Source: Dickeya aquatica (lineage in GTDB: Bacteria; Pseudomonadota; Gammaproteobacteria; Enterobacterales; Enterobacteriaceae). From it: 64,000 nucleotides of DNA. The position numbers and the translations under genes are program-made. This document shows, piece by piece, positions 44,734 through 52,952 of this stretch. The first letter of the stretch is position 1; each line of letters opens with the position of its first letter. The stretch lies in NCBI RefSeq assembly GCF_900095885.1, contig NZ_LT615367.1, positions 2,108,001-2,172,000 of the forward strand, read 5' to 3'. The notes beneath the pieces were generated by a model. The model was given only the letters and a program-made list of their open reading frames with translations. It was not told the origin of the DNA and did no database searches.

Positions 44734-44939
44734 GCTAATGGCTTTTTTCAGCGCCATCGGGTGTGCTCGCGGATGTCGACATAACACCCGGCGCGGTTAC
44801 AGCGGTACACTGTGAGCAGTAAAACGTGTTCGGGCTGTGTGAAACAGCCCGATTTTTATGGTGAAAACCGTTGGTGCCGGGGTGGGCGGGTCACTGCGCC
44901 GCTGTCGGGCATGGTTGTATCAGTAACAGGAAGAAAAAC

Positions 44940-46253
44940 GTGAACATCAACGCATTACCGCTGGACGCCAATATCAATGGCTGGTCAGCGATGTTACCGC
45001 CGCGCGCGGCCCGGCCTGCATTACGCCGGAAAATCACGGTGGATTGGTTAATCATCGGTGCGGGGTATGCCGGTTTGGCATTTGCACGCCGGGTGGCGGA
45101 AAACCGGCCGCATGAACAGGTGGTGGTGCTGGATGCCCGCGACGTGGATAACAGCGCGTCGGCCCGTAATTCCGGGTTTGCCATCGACCTGCCGCACAAT
45201 ATTGGCAGCTCAACGGCTGAACTGGAGAAGGCTGCCAATTACCGGCGCTTGTTGCACACCGGCCTTGAGCAACTGCAAACCCTCATCGACCGTTACGGTA
45301 TTGCGTGCGACTGGCAGCAGCAGGGCAAATACCACTGTATTGTGCGTCCTGAACGTCAGGATCTGCTGGCGCATTATGCCCATGAATTAGAGGCGTTGTC
45401 TGAGCCGTACCAGTTGTTGCAGGGTCAGGCGCTGGCCCGCAAGTTAGGCACACCCTACTATCACGCCGCTATCTATACGCCCCACTGTGTGTTGCTGAAT
45501 CCGGCGGCGCTGGTGCGTGGGCTGGCGGATAACCTGCCGGATAACGTGACGCTCTATGAAGACACCCCTGCGCTGGCCATTCATCCCGGTCAGCCCATTC
45601 GGGTTACAACCCCTTATGGGGAAGTCAGTGCGCGTCAGGTGATGGTGGCAACCAACGGCTGCGCCCGGCAGTTGCCGATGTTTGCCCATCAGGTTGTCGG
45701 GCTGTCAACGTTTGCGACCTTAACTGAGCCGCTGACGCCGGAACAGCAGCAGCGTATCGGCGAGCTTGACCCGTGGGGCATGACGCCTGCCAATGCGATT
45801 GCGGGCGCGACGTTGCGTTACACGCGCGACGGTCGCTTTCTGATTCGCCAGCATGTGACCTATGCGCCAGGTTACACCGTCACGTCTCGTTTAACGGCCG
45901 ACATCACGCGTCAGCATCAGGCTCTTTTTCTGTCGCGCTTTCCACAACTGGCTGACCTACCCATTGCCCACAGTTGGTCTGGCATGATTGGCGTGACGCG
46001 CAATGGCGCACCGGGATGGGGGAAATTTGCCGATAACCTGTATGCGGCGGTGGGATGCAACGGCGCGGGCATTTCCAAGCAAACGGTGGCGGGCAGCACC
46101 CTGGCGGATTTGGCGTGCGGCGTGGATAACGCCCTGATAACCGAGATGCAGTCCCTTGGTAAACCGAACAGGATCCCGCCGCGCCCGTTGCTGGATATGG
46201 GCATTCGCGCCAGCATTCTTAAAGAACGCTGGCTGGGCCGCCATGAATATTGA
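44940..46253 (+). CDS. FAD-dependent amine oxidoreductase (DAO family)
   Basis: Flavoprotein of the D-amino acid oxidase/glycine oxidase superfamily, related to gamma-glutamylputrescine oxidase (PuuB-like); the true substrate is unknown. The N-terminal dinucleotide-binding motif is DWLIIGAGYAGLAFARR, and SARNSGFAIDLPHNI is the FAD-contacting loop. The C-terminal GCNGAGISKQT closes the FAD site. The GTG at 44940 with AGGAAG upstream gives 437 aa. An ATG at 44871 is in frame but without support. No putrescine catabolic genes are beside it. Confidence 0.83.
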   Translation: MNINALPLDANINGWSAMLPPRAARPALRRKITVDWLIIGAGYAGLAFARRVAENRPHEQVVVLDARDVDNSASARNSGFAIDLPHNIGSSTAELEKAANYRRLLHTGLEQLQTLIDRYGIACDWQQQGKYHCIVRPERQDLLAHYAHELEALSEPYQLLQGQALARKLGTPYYHAAIYTPHCVLLNPAALVRGLADNLPDNVTLYEDTPALAIHPGQPIRVTTPYGEVSARQVMVATNGCARQLPMFAHQVVGLSTFATLTEPLTPEQQQRIGELDPWGMTPANAIAGATLRYTRDGRFLIRQHVTYAPGYTVTSRLTADITRQHQALFLSRFPQLADLPIAHSWSGMIGVTRNGAPGWGKFADNLYAAVGCNGAGISKQTVAGSTLADLACGVDNALITEMQSLGKPNRIPPRPLLDMGIRASILKERWLGRHEY

Positions 46254-46294
46254 GGGGTAAATTTGGCAATGAGGTCGTTGAGTCACACAATGGC

Positions 46295-46318
46295 TTGACC
46301 TTCCCGTTACTGGAAGGT
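46295..46318 (+). promoter_or_regulatory. CueR operator and -35 element of cueO
   Basis: ACCTTCC and GGAAGGT (46298-46318, 7-base centre) form the CueR palindrome. It overlaps a -35 TTGACC (46295-46300), as in the E. coli copA and cueO promoters, where CueR activates across a long spacer when Cu(I) is bound. It lies 47 bp before the cueO ATG. Confidence 0.88.
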
Positions 46319-46364
46319 GCACGCTCTTTTCTGCACACCGTGGTTTCATGTACAGGAGAGAGAA

Positions 46365-48011
46365 ATGCAGCGTCGAGAATTTATCAAGCTGGCCGCCATA
46401 TTGGGCTCTGCCAGTGTCTTTCCCTGGTGGAGTTCCTTCTCTTGGGCGGGCATGCAGCCTGCCTTACCGATCCCGCCGCGTCTGGTGCCAGATGCCAGCG
46501 GGAACATCGCGTTGACATTACAGACAGGCAGCATGCGCTGGGTGGAGAACGCACCGACCACCACCTGGGGTATTAACGGCGGCTTCCTTGGGCCTGCGCT
46601 GCAATTAGAGCAAGGGCAGTCGGTCACGGTCACGGTCACCAATACCTTGGCTGAAGCTGCCACGTTGCACTGGCATGGGCTGGAGGTGCCGGGGGAGGCA
46701 GACGGCGGCCCGCAGGCGCTGATTGAGCCGGGCGCGCGCTGGACAACCTCGTTTCGCGTGGAGCAACCGGCCGCCACCGCATGGTTTCATCCCCACACTC
46801 ACGGCGTGACCGGACGGCAGGTGGCGATGGGTCTTGGCGGGCTTATCCTGATTCAGGATGCTGCCAGCCGGGCGCTGCCGCTGCCTTCACAGTGGGGTGT
46901 TGATGATATTCCGGTGATTTTGCAAGACAAACATCTGGGCAGCGATGGCCAGATTGACTATCAACTCGATGTGATGTCAGCGGCGGTGGGCTGGTTTGGC
47001 GAGCTGATGCTGACCAATGGTGTGCGTTACCCGCAGCATCAGGCCCCGCGTGGATGGCTACGGCTGCGACTGCTTAACGGCTGTAACGCCCGTTCGCTGA
47101 ACATGGCAGCCAGCGATGGCCGCACACTGTATGTGATTGGCAGTGATGGCGGGCTGTTAGCCGAGCCGGTTGCACTGACCAGCCTGACCATTCTGATGGG
47201 CGAGCGCTTTGAGGTGATGGTGGATGCCCGTGATGGCAACGCCTTTGATCTGGTAGCATTGCCGGTTACCCAAATGGGCATGATGCTACCGCCGTTTGAT
47301 AAACCGCTGCCGCTACTGCGCATTCAACCCACGCTGTCGCCTACAGCGGGCGCGCTACCGACCACATTGGCGACGTTACCGGCACTGCCTGCCACAACCG
47401 GTCTGAAAACCCGGCAATTGCAATTATCGATGGACCCGCAACTCGACAGGTTAGGGATGCAGGCGTTGATGCAACGTTACGGCATGCAGGCGATGGCGGG
47501 TATGAACATGTCGCATGGCAACATGGCAATGACGCATCAGAGCATGGATCACAGCAGTATGAACCACAGCGGTATGCAGCATGGCGAGATGGCGGATAAC
47601 CACAGCGGCGCACCGATGGATCATGGGCAAATGACACATGGCAACCCGAGCCAGCCTGAGCCATTACTCATGTCAGGCAATCGAATCAATAACGCGGCAT
47701 TCCAGATGGGGCAGCCAATGTTTGATGTTAAACGCGGTGAGCCGGAAATCTGGCGCATTTCCGGGCAGGGCGACATGATGCTGCACCCGTTCCATATTCA
47801 CGGCACCCGGTTTCGTATTTTGTCAGAGAACGGTAAACCCCCTGCGCCGCACCGCCGTGGCTGGAAAGACATCGTGCATGTCGAAGGTGCAGACAGCGAG
47901 GTGTTAGTGCAGTTTAACCATCTGGCTCCGCGCGAGCGGGCATTCATGGCGCATTGCCATCTGCTCGAGCACGAAGACACTGGCATGATGATGGCATTTA
48001 CGGTGTCTTAA
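46365..48011 (+). CDS. cueO: Multicopper oxidase CueO
   Basis: Periplasmic cuprous oxidase for copper tolerance. A Tat signal ([19 protein letters not shown], twin Arg at 3-4) exports the folded enzyme. Copper ligands are HWHG (102-105), HPHTHG (142-147), HPFHIHG and [13 protein letters not shown] near the C-terminus. A long Met/His-rich insert lies at about 365-430, typical of CueO Cu(I) binding. The ATG at 46365 (after CAGGAGAG) gives 548 aa, somewhat longer than the 516 of E. coli. A CueR operator lies upstream. Confidence 0.95.
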   Translation: MQRREFIKLAAILGSASVFPWWSSFSWAGMQPALPIPPRLVPDASGNIALTLQTGSMRWVENAPTTTWGINGGFLGPALQLEQGQSVTVTVTNTLAEAATLHWHGLEVPGEADGGPQALIEPGARWTTSFRVEQPAATAWFHPHTHGVTGRQVAMGLGGLILIQDAASRALPLPSQWGVDDIPVILQDKHLGSDGQIDYQLDVMSAAVGWFGELMLTNGVRYPQHQAPRGWLRLRLLNGCNARSLNMAASDGRTLYVIGSDGGLLAEPVALTSLTILMGERFEVMVDARDGNAFDLVALPVTQMGMMLPPFDKPLPLLRIQPTLSPTAGALPTTLATLPALPATTGLKTRQLQLSMDPQLDRLGMQALMQRYGMQAMAGMNMSHGNMAMTHQSMDHSSMNHSGMQHGEMADNHSGAPMDHGQMTHGNPSQPEPLLMSGNRINNAAFQMGQPMFDVKRGEPEIWRISGQGDMMLHPFHIHGTRFRILSENGKPPAPHRRGWKDIVHVEGADSEVLVQFNHLAPRERAFMAHCHLLEHEDTGMMMAFTVS

Positions 48012-48024
48012 CGCCTGATGAGCC

Positions 48025-48447
48025 TCAGCAGGCGGCATCTCGCACGCGCGTGTCGGCTATTGCAGGCAGCAAGGGTTCTTCCTGACGGTTATCAAAGGCT
48101 TCGCGCGCCTTCGCCACCTCCGGTAAGTATTCCACCGTCCAGCGGTAGAGCGCCTGAAACGGCTCTTTGAGGGTGTGGCCGAGCGGTGTGATGTGATATT
48201 CCACCGCTATCGGCGAGAGGGTCAGTACCCGGCGTGCGACAATACCATTACGCTCCAGCTTCCTCAGGCATTGCGTCAGGGCTTTTTGGGTAATACCTTC
48301 GAGACTGCGTTTGATTTCGTTAAAACGCAGCGGTTTTGCGCACAGAGCGCCGAGCACCAGCACTGACCATTTATCGGCGATCTGTTCGAGTAAAAACCGG
48401 CTAGGGCAGTTGGCATGAGAAAAGGGCGCAGAGCAAGATTTCAGCAT
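48025..48447 (-). CDS. HxlR-family transcriptional regulator
   Basis: Winged-helix regulator of the HxlR family, members of which sense electrophiles or quinones through an N-terminal cysteine. CPSRFLLEQIADKWSVLVLGAL and LRFNEIKRSLEGITQKALTQCLRKLERNGIV are the HTH region, with the candidate sensor Cys in NCPSRF. Another Cys occurs at the C-terminus. The ATG at 48447 behind AAGGAT gives 140 aa. It is divergent from the old yellow enzyme gene, its likely target. Confidence 0.9.
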   Translation of the reverse strand: MLKSCSAPFSHANCPSRFLLEQIADKWSVLVLGALCAKPLRFNEIKRSLEGITQKALTQCLRKLERNGIVARRVLTLSPIAVEYHITPLGHTLKEPFQALYRWTVEYLPEVAKAREAFDNRQEEPLLPAIADTRVRDAAC

Positions 48448-48462
48448 GGCAGTATCCTTAAG

Positions 48463-48515
48463 GCTACCTGGTAGCATTGATGTGCCTGATTGACACTTGG
48501 TTTACATTGTATACC
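48463..48515. promoter_or_regulatory. Divergent control region between hxlR-type gene and old yellow enzyme
   Basis: Two inverted repeats lie in this 100-bp gap: GCTACC-T-GGTAGC (48463-48475, perfect) and GGTTTAC-ATT-GTATACC (48499-48515, one mismatch). A -35-like TTGACA (48490-48495) points toward the oxidoreductase, so the second repeat would overlap that promoter. Either repeat could be the HxlR operator. Confidence 0.5.
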
Positions 48516-48547
48516 ATCACGGGTTCATGCCCAAGGAGATGACGTAT

Positions 48548-49660
48548 ATGGCCAATGTTGATGTTCTGTTTCGTCCGTTCAAACTTAAAACGCTGGAATT
48601 GAAAAACCGCATCGTGATGGCACCGATGACCCGTACCTTTGCCCCACAAGGCATTCCTGGTGAAGATATTGCCGCTTATTATCGCCGTCGTGCCGAAGGC
48701 GAAGTAGGGCTTATTTTGTCAGAAGGAACGGTTGTTGAACGTTCGGGGGCGCGCAACCACCCCGGTATTCCGCTGTTTCATGGCGAGGCGGCACTTAACG
48801 GCTGGCAGAAGGTGATTAATGACGTGCATTCCACTGGTGGCAAAATGGGGCCGCAAATATGGCATGTGGGTTCAGTGCCATTGCAGGGCGTCGAATGGCA
48901 ACCGGACTACATTGAAAGCCCGTCAGGTTTAGTCGCACCGGATAATGCGCGCGGTCATGCGATGACTGAAGAGGACATCGCTGACACCATCGCGGCGTTT
49001 GCGCGTGCGGCGGCAGATGCCAGACGGCTGGGGTTCGATACGCTGGAGTTGCATGGCGCACACGGCTATCTGATCGATCAGTTCTTCTGGGGAGAAACTA
49101 ACCAGCGCACCGACCTGTTTGGCGGAGCCACTATTAAACAGCGTGCGCATTTTGCCGCTGAGGTGGTCAAAAGTGTACGAGCGGCCGTTGGCCCTGACTT
49201 CCCGCTGATTTTACGCGTCAGCCAGTGGAAACAGCAGGATTACAGTGCCCGTCTCGCTCCCACGCCGCTGGCGCTGGAAGATTGGCTGGCACCGCTGGTC
49301 GAAGCCGGTGTGGATGTACTGCACTGCTCACAGCGCCGATTCTGGGAAGCGGAATTTCCAGAGATCGATGGCGAAAGTGGACTGAACTTTGCCGGTTGGG
49401 CGAAAAAAGTTACCGGAGCCGCCACGATTAGCGTCGGGTCTGTTGGGTTGTCGGATGAATTCTTCAGTGCGTTTGCGGGTAAAGGCTCAAGCCCGGCCGG
49501 GCTTGATAAGTTACTTGAGCGTATGGAGCGCGACGAGTTTGATTTGATAGCCGTTGGCCGGGCACTGATAACCGATCCGCAATGGGCGGCCAAAGTTCAC
49601 CGTCAGGAGCTCGATAGCCTGAATGGGTTTGATGCCGCGTCACTTGGCCAGTTAGTGTAA
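48548..49660 (+). CDS. NADH:flavin oxidoreductase, old yellow enzyme family
   Basis: FMN-dependent ene-reductase acting on activated alkenes such as quinones or unsaturated carbonyls. LFRPFKLKTLELKNRIVMAPMTRTFA is the N-terminal FMN loop. HGAHGYLIDQFFWGETNQRTDLFGG contains the substrate-binding HxxH (otherwise HxxN), and SVGSVGL and IAVGRALITDP are the phosphate-binding ends. The ATG at 48548 with AAGGAG at 48532 gives 370 aa. It is paired with the divergent HxlR regulator. Confidence 0.92.
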   Translation: MANVDVLFRPFKLKTLELKNRIVMAPMTRTFAPQGIPGEDIAAYYRRRAEGEVGLILSEGTVVERSGARNHPGIPLFHGEAALNGWQKVINDVHSTGGKMGPQIWHVGSVPLQGVEWQPDYIESPSGLVAPDNARGHAMTEEDIADTIAAFARAAADARRLGFDTLELHGAHGYLIDQFFWGETNQRTDLFGGATIKQRAHFAAEVVKSVRAAVGPDFPLILRVSQWKQQDYSARLAPTPLALEDWLAPLVEAGVDVLHCSQRRFWEAEFPEIDGESGLNFAGWAKKVTGAATISVGSVGLSDEFFSAFAGKGSSPAGLDKLLERMERDEFDLIAVGRALITDPQWAAKVHRQELDSLNGFDAASLGQLV

Positions 49661-49703
49661 ACGGCCTGCCGTGCGTGCTGCCTGAGTTATCGGGCAGCCA
49701 ACG

Positions 49704-50195
49704 CTATGACAGCATACGGAGAGCCGCATTCACCACAAAGCGGCTCTCCTCACTGATAAGCCAGTCAGCCGGAATGTCGGAAGTGTGGCGGATTATCTGC
49801 CATGCGTCGTGCTCATCCGCATTCAGTTTTATCTCTTCTTGCATGACATCAACGAGAAAATTCCACTGACGTATTTTCTCGTTATCTGGCGTCTGATAAT
49901 CAAAAAAGCCCAGATAGTGCCGGATATAACGCAACCGCAGGCTGGTTTCTTCCTGTAGTTCCCGCATTAACGTAGCCAGCAGATTATGATCACAAGGCTC
50001 TCTGCCACCGCCTGGAATCTCCCAATGTCCGGGTAACCGTGGATCGCTGGCGCTGCGACGTACCAGCAGTATACCGCCCTGAAAAACGACGGCCGCCGCC
50101 ATGGTCTGTCGGGTGATGCCCTCTTGCTTGGCCTGAAATTCAAACTGGCACAGCATGCGGGTGTAAGTGCTGTCCTGAGGCGAAAACAAAAACAT
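49704..50195 (-). CDS. Nudix hydrolase
   Basis: Small hydrolase of nucleoside diphosphate-linked compounds, 163 aa. The Nudix box is recognisable (PGGGREPCDHNLLATLMRELQEET) with the REL-x-EE core intact. It differs from the consensus: the first Glu position is His and the final Gly is Thr. The substrate cannot be predicted. It stands alone, convergent with the oxidoreductase gene. Confidence 0.85.
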   Translation of the reverse strand: MFLFSPQDSTYTRMLCQFEFQAKQEGITRQTMAAAVVFQGGILLVRRSASDPRLPGHWEIPGGGREPCDHNLLATLMRELQEETSLRLRYIRHYLGFFDYQTPDNEKIRQWNFLVDVMQEEIKLNADEHDAWQIIRHTSDIPADWLISEESRFVVNAALRMLS

Positions 50196-50346
50196 GTTGT
50201 TATACCTGCATTGAGTGAATTAAGGCATGTCCGGCCGGCCATGCTAAAGTTCGTTGATGACAGTGATATTTCACATGCGCAATGAATTCAATAGGAATCT
50301 TTACAAAAGAAGCGAAAACGCGGGTGCAGAGAGGATTGGTTTAGAA

Positions 50347-50366
50347 AAGCCTGCTTGCGCAGGCTT
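50347..50366 (-). terminator. Terminator after the RNase I gene
   Basis: Perfect 8-bp stem AAGCCTGC/GCAGGCTT (50347-50354, 50359-50366) with a 4-base loop. In the minus direction it runs into TTTTCT, just past the stop of the ribonuclease. Confidence 0.75.
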
Positions 50367-50386
50367 GAGAGGAGGAGAAAACGGTA

Positions 50387-51025
50387 TCAGCGTACGTTAG
50401 GTATGCGGATATTGCCGTCACGGCATTGTGATTTAACCGATTTTGCACAGGATTGAAAATTCAGGTTTTTATCAAGACACACCCGCACCTCAGAGAGCTC
50501 CGGACCACTACAGATAGCCACAATGCCATCTTTGGGAATCGACGGGTTACTCTGACGGAAAGTGGTCAGAATTTGGTCTGCGGTCATCTGAAGCGGGCTG
50601 GCTGGAGCCTGGAAGCTTGGCGGGATCTTCACGCTGGTCACTGCCTTATCAGCGGCTTGCAAATATCCTGTCGCGCCAAGTCCACTGCAAGTGCCGTGTT
50701 TTTCCCATTCGTGGGTCAGTAATGCATCGGTCGGGAACAGGGTATTACCGTATTTACGCTGTTGTGCGTTTAGGGTAGCGATTGGCGGGCAACTCTCAGG
50801 CCAGCCACCACTGGTGTATTGCGGCCATAAGCCGTGCAGTACAAATCCATAGCCTTTTGTACACTGTTCATTGCTGGCATGTGTCAGGCAGAACGTGGGG
50901 GACCAGGATAACGTCAGTAAGTAATAATCAAAAACACCGGCGGTGCCTTTGGCCTGTGTTGCCGGGCTACTTAACATACTGATAGCCAGAGCGAACCCGG
51001 CAAGCAGTGAATAGATCTTTTTCAT
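50387..51025 (-). CDS. rna: Periplasmic ribonuclease I (RNase T2 family)
   Basis: Broad-specificity endoribonuclease exported by a Sec signal peptide (MKKIYSLLAGFALAISMLSSPATQA). Both T2 active-site blocks are present: FVLHGLWPQY (His64) and THEWEKHGTCSG (His105, Glu108, His110). Six or more cysteines suggest disulfides. At 212 aa it is shorter than the 268-aa E. coli enzyme but has all catalytic parts. Confidence 0.9.
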   Translation of the reverse strand: MKKIYSLLAGFALAISMLSSPATQAKGTAGVFDYYLLTLSWSPTFCLTHASNEQCTKGYGFVLHGLWPQYTSGGWPESCPPIATLNAQQRKYGNTLFPTDALLTHEWEKHGTCSGLGATGYLQAADKAVTSVKIPPSFQAPASPLQMTADQILTTFRQSNPSIPKDGIVAICSGPELSEVRVCLDKNLNFQSCAKSVKSQCRDGNIRIPNVR

Positions 51026-51483
51026 CTCATTTGCTCCTGTCTTATTTTCTGTGTTTCAGGTTGATATTTTTTACACCTGACATAAGGGAAACCATCATGT
51101 TGACGCAAACGGGCAAGCCCGTATTCGATATTGAGTGCCCGGTGTTTTGCTGTGAATAGAGTAATGTTCTGTTGGCGAAAGCATGACAACAGACTTACTG
51201 GCAACCAGCATCAAAACACAATGAGAGGGAACGATGAGATGTATTTAGGATATAAATCCGTCGAATGTCAATTTTTGTCAGACATTAATTTGCTGTCGTT
51301 ATGTGATTAATCGATATAAAAATAATGACAACGCTAACCGGCGGGCAAAATAAATCCGCACGGGGACTGAAATCTGCTCCAGTCATTATGCGGTGGAGAG
51401 CGGATGGAAACTGACGGACAAAATAAGGGGCGTTGCGTTGACAACACTCCCCGCTGCCAGGGGGCACCGCAGGGAGAGGGCAA
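51026..51483. other. Gap between rna and gstA
   Basis: About 460 bp of AT-rich DNA upstream of rna and downstream of gstA, both on the minus strand. Frames at 51022-51204 and 51285-51554 resemble nothing known and the second overlaps gstA. I see no gene, repeat or strong terminator here. Confidence 0.5.
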
Positions 51484-52092
51484 TCAGTGGCGGTTTTCTG
51501 CAAGCAGTGTGGCTTTGACTGCCGGGCGCTCGGCAACGCGCGCCATATAGGCATTCAGTGCACTTAAATCGGACAAATCAACGTTCACGTAAGCGGCCCA
51601 ACGCGTCACGGTGAACAGGTAGGCATCTGCCACACTAAAGGTGTCACCACAGTACCAGGGGTGACTGCTCAGGCGCTGATTGATTCGGCTAAATAATGTG
51701 CGCAAACGCTCACGGGCGGTAGCTTGCGTGCTTTCATGTGTGGTCGGGCGAAACAGCGGGGAAAACGTTTTATGCAACTCGCTGCTAATATGGTTAAGCG
51801 CTTCCTGTAATTGATAACGTCCTAATGTTCCATTTTCCGGTGCCAGAGCTTTCGCCGGAACCCGGTCTGCCAGATATTGCAGAATGGCTACCCCCTCACT
51901 TAACAGCGTGCCGTCTTCCAGAATCAATAACGGCACCTGCCCGGAAGGGGAAATACGATAATAATCACTGCCATCTTCTAACGTGTGCGTGGCAAGGTTT
52001 ACCGGTATGGCGGTAAAAGGCAGCTCTGACTCGCGCAGAATAATATGCGATGCCATCGAACAGGAACCGGGGGTGTAATAAAGTGTTATCAT
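51484..52092 (-). CDS. gstA: Glutathione S-transferase GstA
   Basis: Cytosolic beta-class glutathione transferase, 202 aa. The thioredoxin-fold N-terminal domain shows MITLYYTPGSCSMASHIILRE (catalytic Cys10 region of bacterial GSTs), SPSGQVPLL with the cis-proline, and LLSEGVAILQYLAD (GSH gamma-Glu binding). The helical C-terminal domain carries FSVADAYLFTVTRWA. It detoxifies electrophiles and peroxides. Confidence 0.93.
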   Translation of the reverse strand: MITLYYTPGSCSMASHIILRESELPFTAIPVNLATHTLEDGSDYYRISPSGQVPLLILEDGTLLSEGVAILQYLADRVPAKALAPENGTLGRYQLQEALNHISSELHKTFSPLFRPTTHESTQATARERLRTLFSRINQRLSSHPWYCGDTFSVADAYLFTVTRWAAYVNVDLSDLSALNAYMARVAERPAVKATLLAENRH

Positions 52093-52256
52093 AATAATTC
52101 AGCTATCCATTTAGATGTTCAATAATAGAAAACGGTGCGTCCCAATCGTGTCACCGATGCTAATAAATTACCATAATTCAGTGCATTAGCGTTAATCGCC
52201 TTGTGCTGTCCGTGAGAAAATAAATGACAAAAAATGAGCGCCAGCATCCTTCATCC

Positions 52257-52676
52257 CTATTTTTTATTACACTCAGGTAATTTACCGTGGGTAAAAACAA
52301 ACTCCCAAAGTAGTTTACGCTCAAGATATTTTATATACGCTGATGTATAGGTATCTCTGTACTCAATGGGGCAAACAGAAATCCAAAGATGGTTTTGAGG
52401 GACGGTATTATAGTGCTTATGGCGAAAAGTATTACCGCCGGAGTGACCGGGTTTCTCATTAAAGGCTGAAACCGCGAACTGATTAATGCGACGGATAAGC
52501 GTTTGTGAGGTGGTTTCACCAATATAAATAATAGCGTCGTTGCTGACTTTGTTCTCGCCGGGTTCAACATCGCTATGTGCAATCATATAGACGCCGTGCA
52601 TGTCGTCAGAATACGCATTAATATCTTGTCTTTGAGTCAGATTGACCCAAGGATAAAACTCACAATTCTTGCACAC
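52257..52676 (-). CDS. GIY-YIG superfamily protein
   Basis: A 139-aa stand-alone protein built around a GIY-YIG nuclease-like domain. GVYMI (28-32) corresponds to GIY and AIIYIGET (48-55) to YIG. The catalytic arginine would be Arg62 or Arg63 (LIRRINQF), followed by PGHSGGNTFRHKHY and a candidate metal Glu119 in YLERKLLWEF. An N-terminal CxxC (Cys2, Cys5) is present. Start is GTG at 52676, with an in-frame stop about 30 bp upstream. There is no partner gene of a restriction, repair or mobile system beside it, so its role is unknown. Confidence 0.7.
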   Translation of the reverse strand: MCKNCEFYPWVNLTQRQDINAYSDDMHGVYMIAHSDVEPGENKVSNDAIIYIGETTSQTLIRRINQFAVSAFNEKPGHSGGNTFRHKHYNTVPQNHLWISVCPIEYRDTYTSAYIKYLERKLLWEFVFTHGKLPECNKK

Positions 52677-52727
52677 AATATTCTCGATCCTCGTAGTGTA
52701 TTTTCTTTACGTGTAATCAGACGACGG

Positions 52728-52745
52728 GCAGGGCATGTGCCCTGC
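52728..52745. repeat. Short GC-rich hairpin upstream of the GIY-YIG gene
   Basis: GCAGGGC-ATGT-GCCCTGC forms a 7-bp stem. The following 60 bases are also GC-rich with CACCC/GGGTG pairings, unlike the AT-rich DNA around. The rest of 52746-52890 shows no credible gene. Confidence 0.5.
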
Positions 52746-52891
52746 TGTGGGGCGCAGCCCACCCCGTTCACCCCACCGGGTGACGGTCCCTGCTTTGCGC
52801 TTCATCACATCCGTTTTCAGCACATGATCATGAAAGAACAACAAGGCTTCGTTATGAGTGAATGTAGATAACTCTGCTATTAAGCATATAA

Positions 52892-52927
52892 CCCCACCCC
52901 ATCCACGCCAGGGAGGATGGGGTGGGG
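52892..52927 (-). terminator. Strong 13-bp hairpin after the chemoreceptor gene
   Basis: CCCCACCCCATCC (52892-52904) and GGATGGGGTGGGG (52915-52927) pair perfectly around a 10-base loop, 25 bp past the chemoreceptor stop. It has no good T-run on either side, so it may act as a 3'-end barrier rather than a textbook terminator. Confidence 0.6.
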
Positions 52928-52952
52928 ATGGTTTGCGTGCGATGGCGGTATA

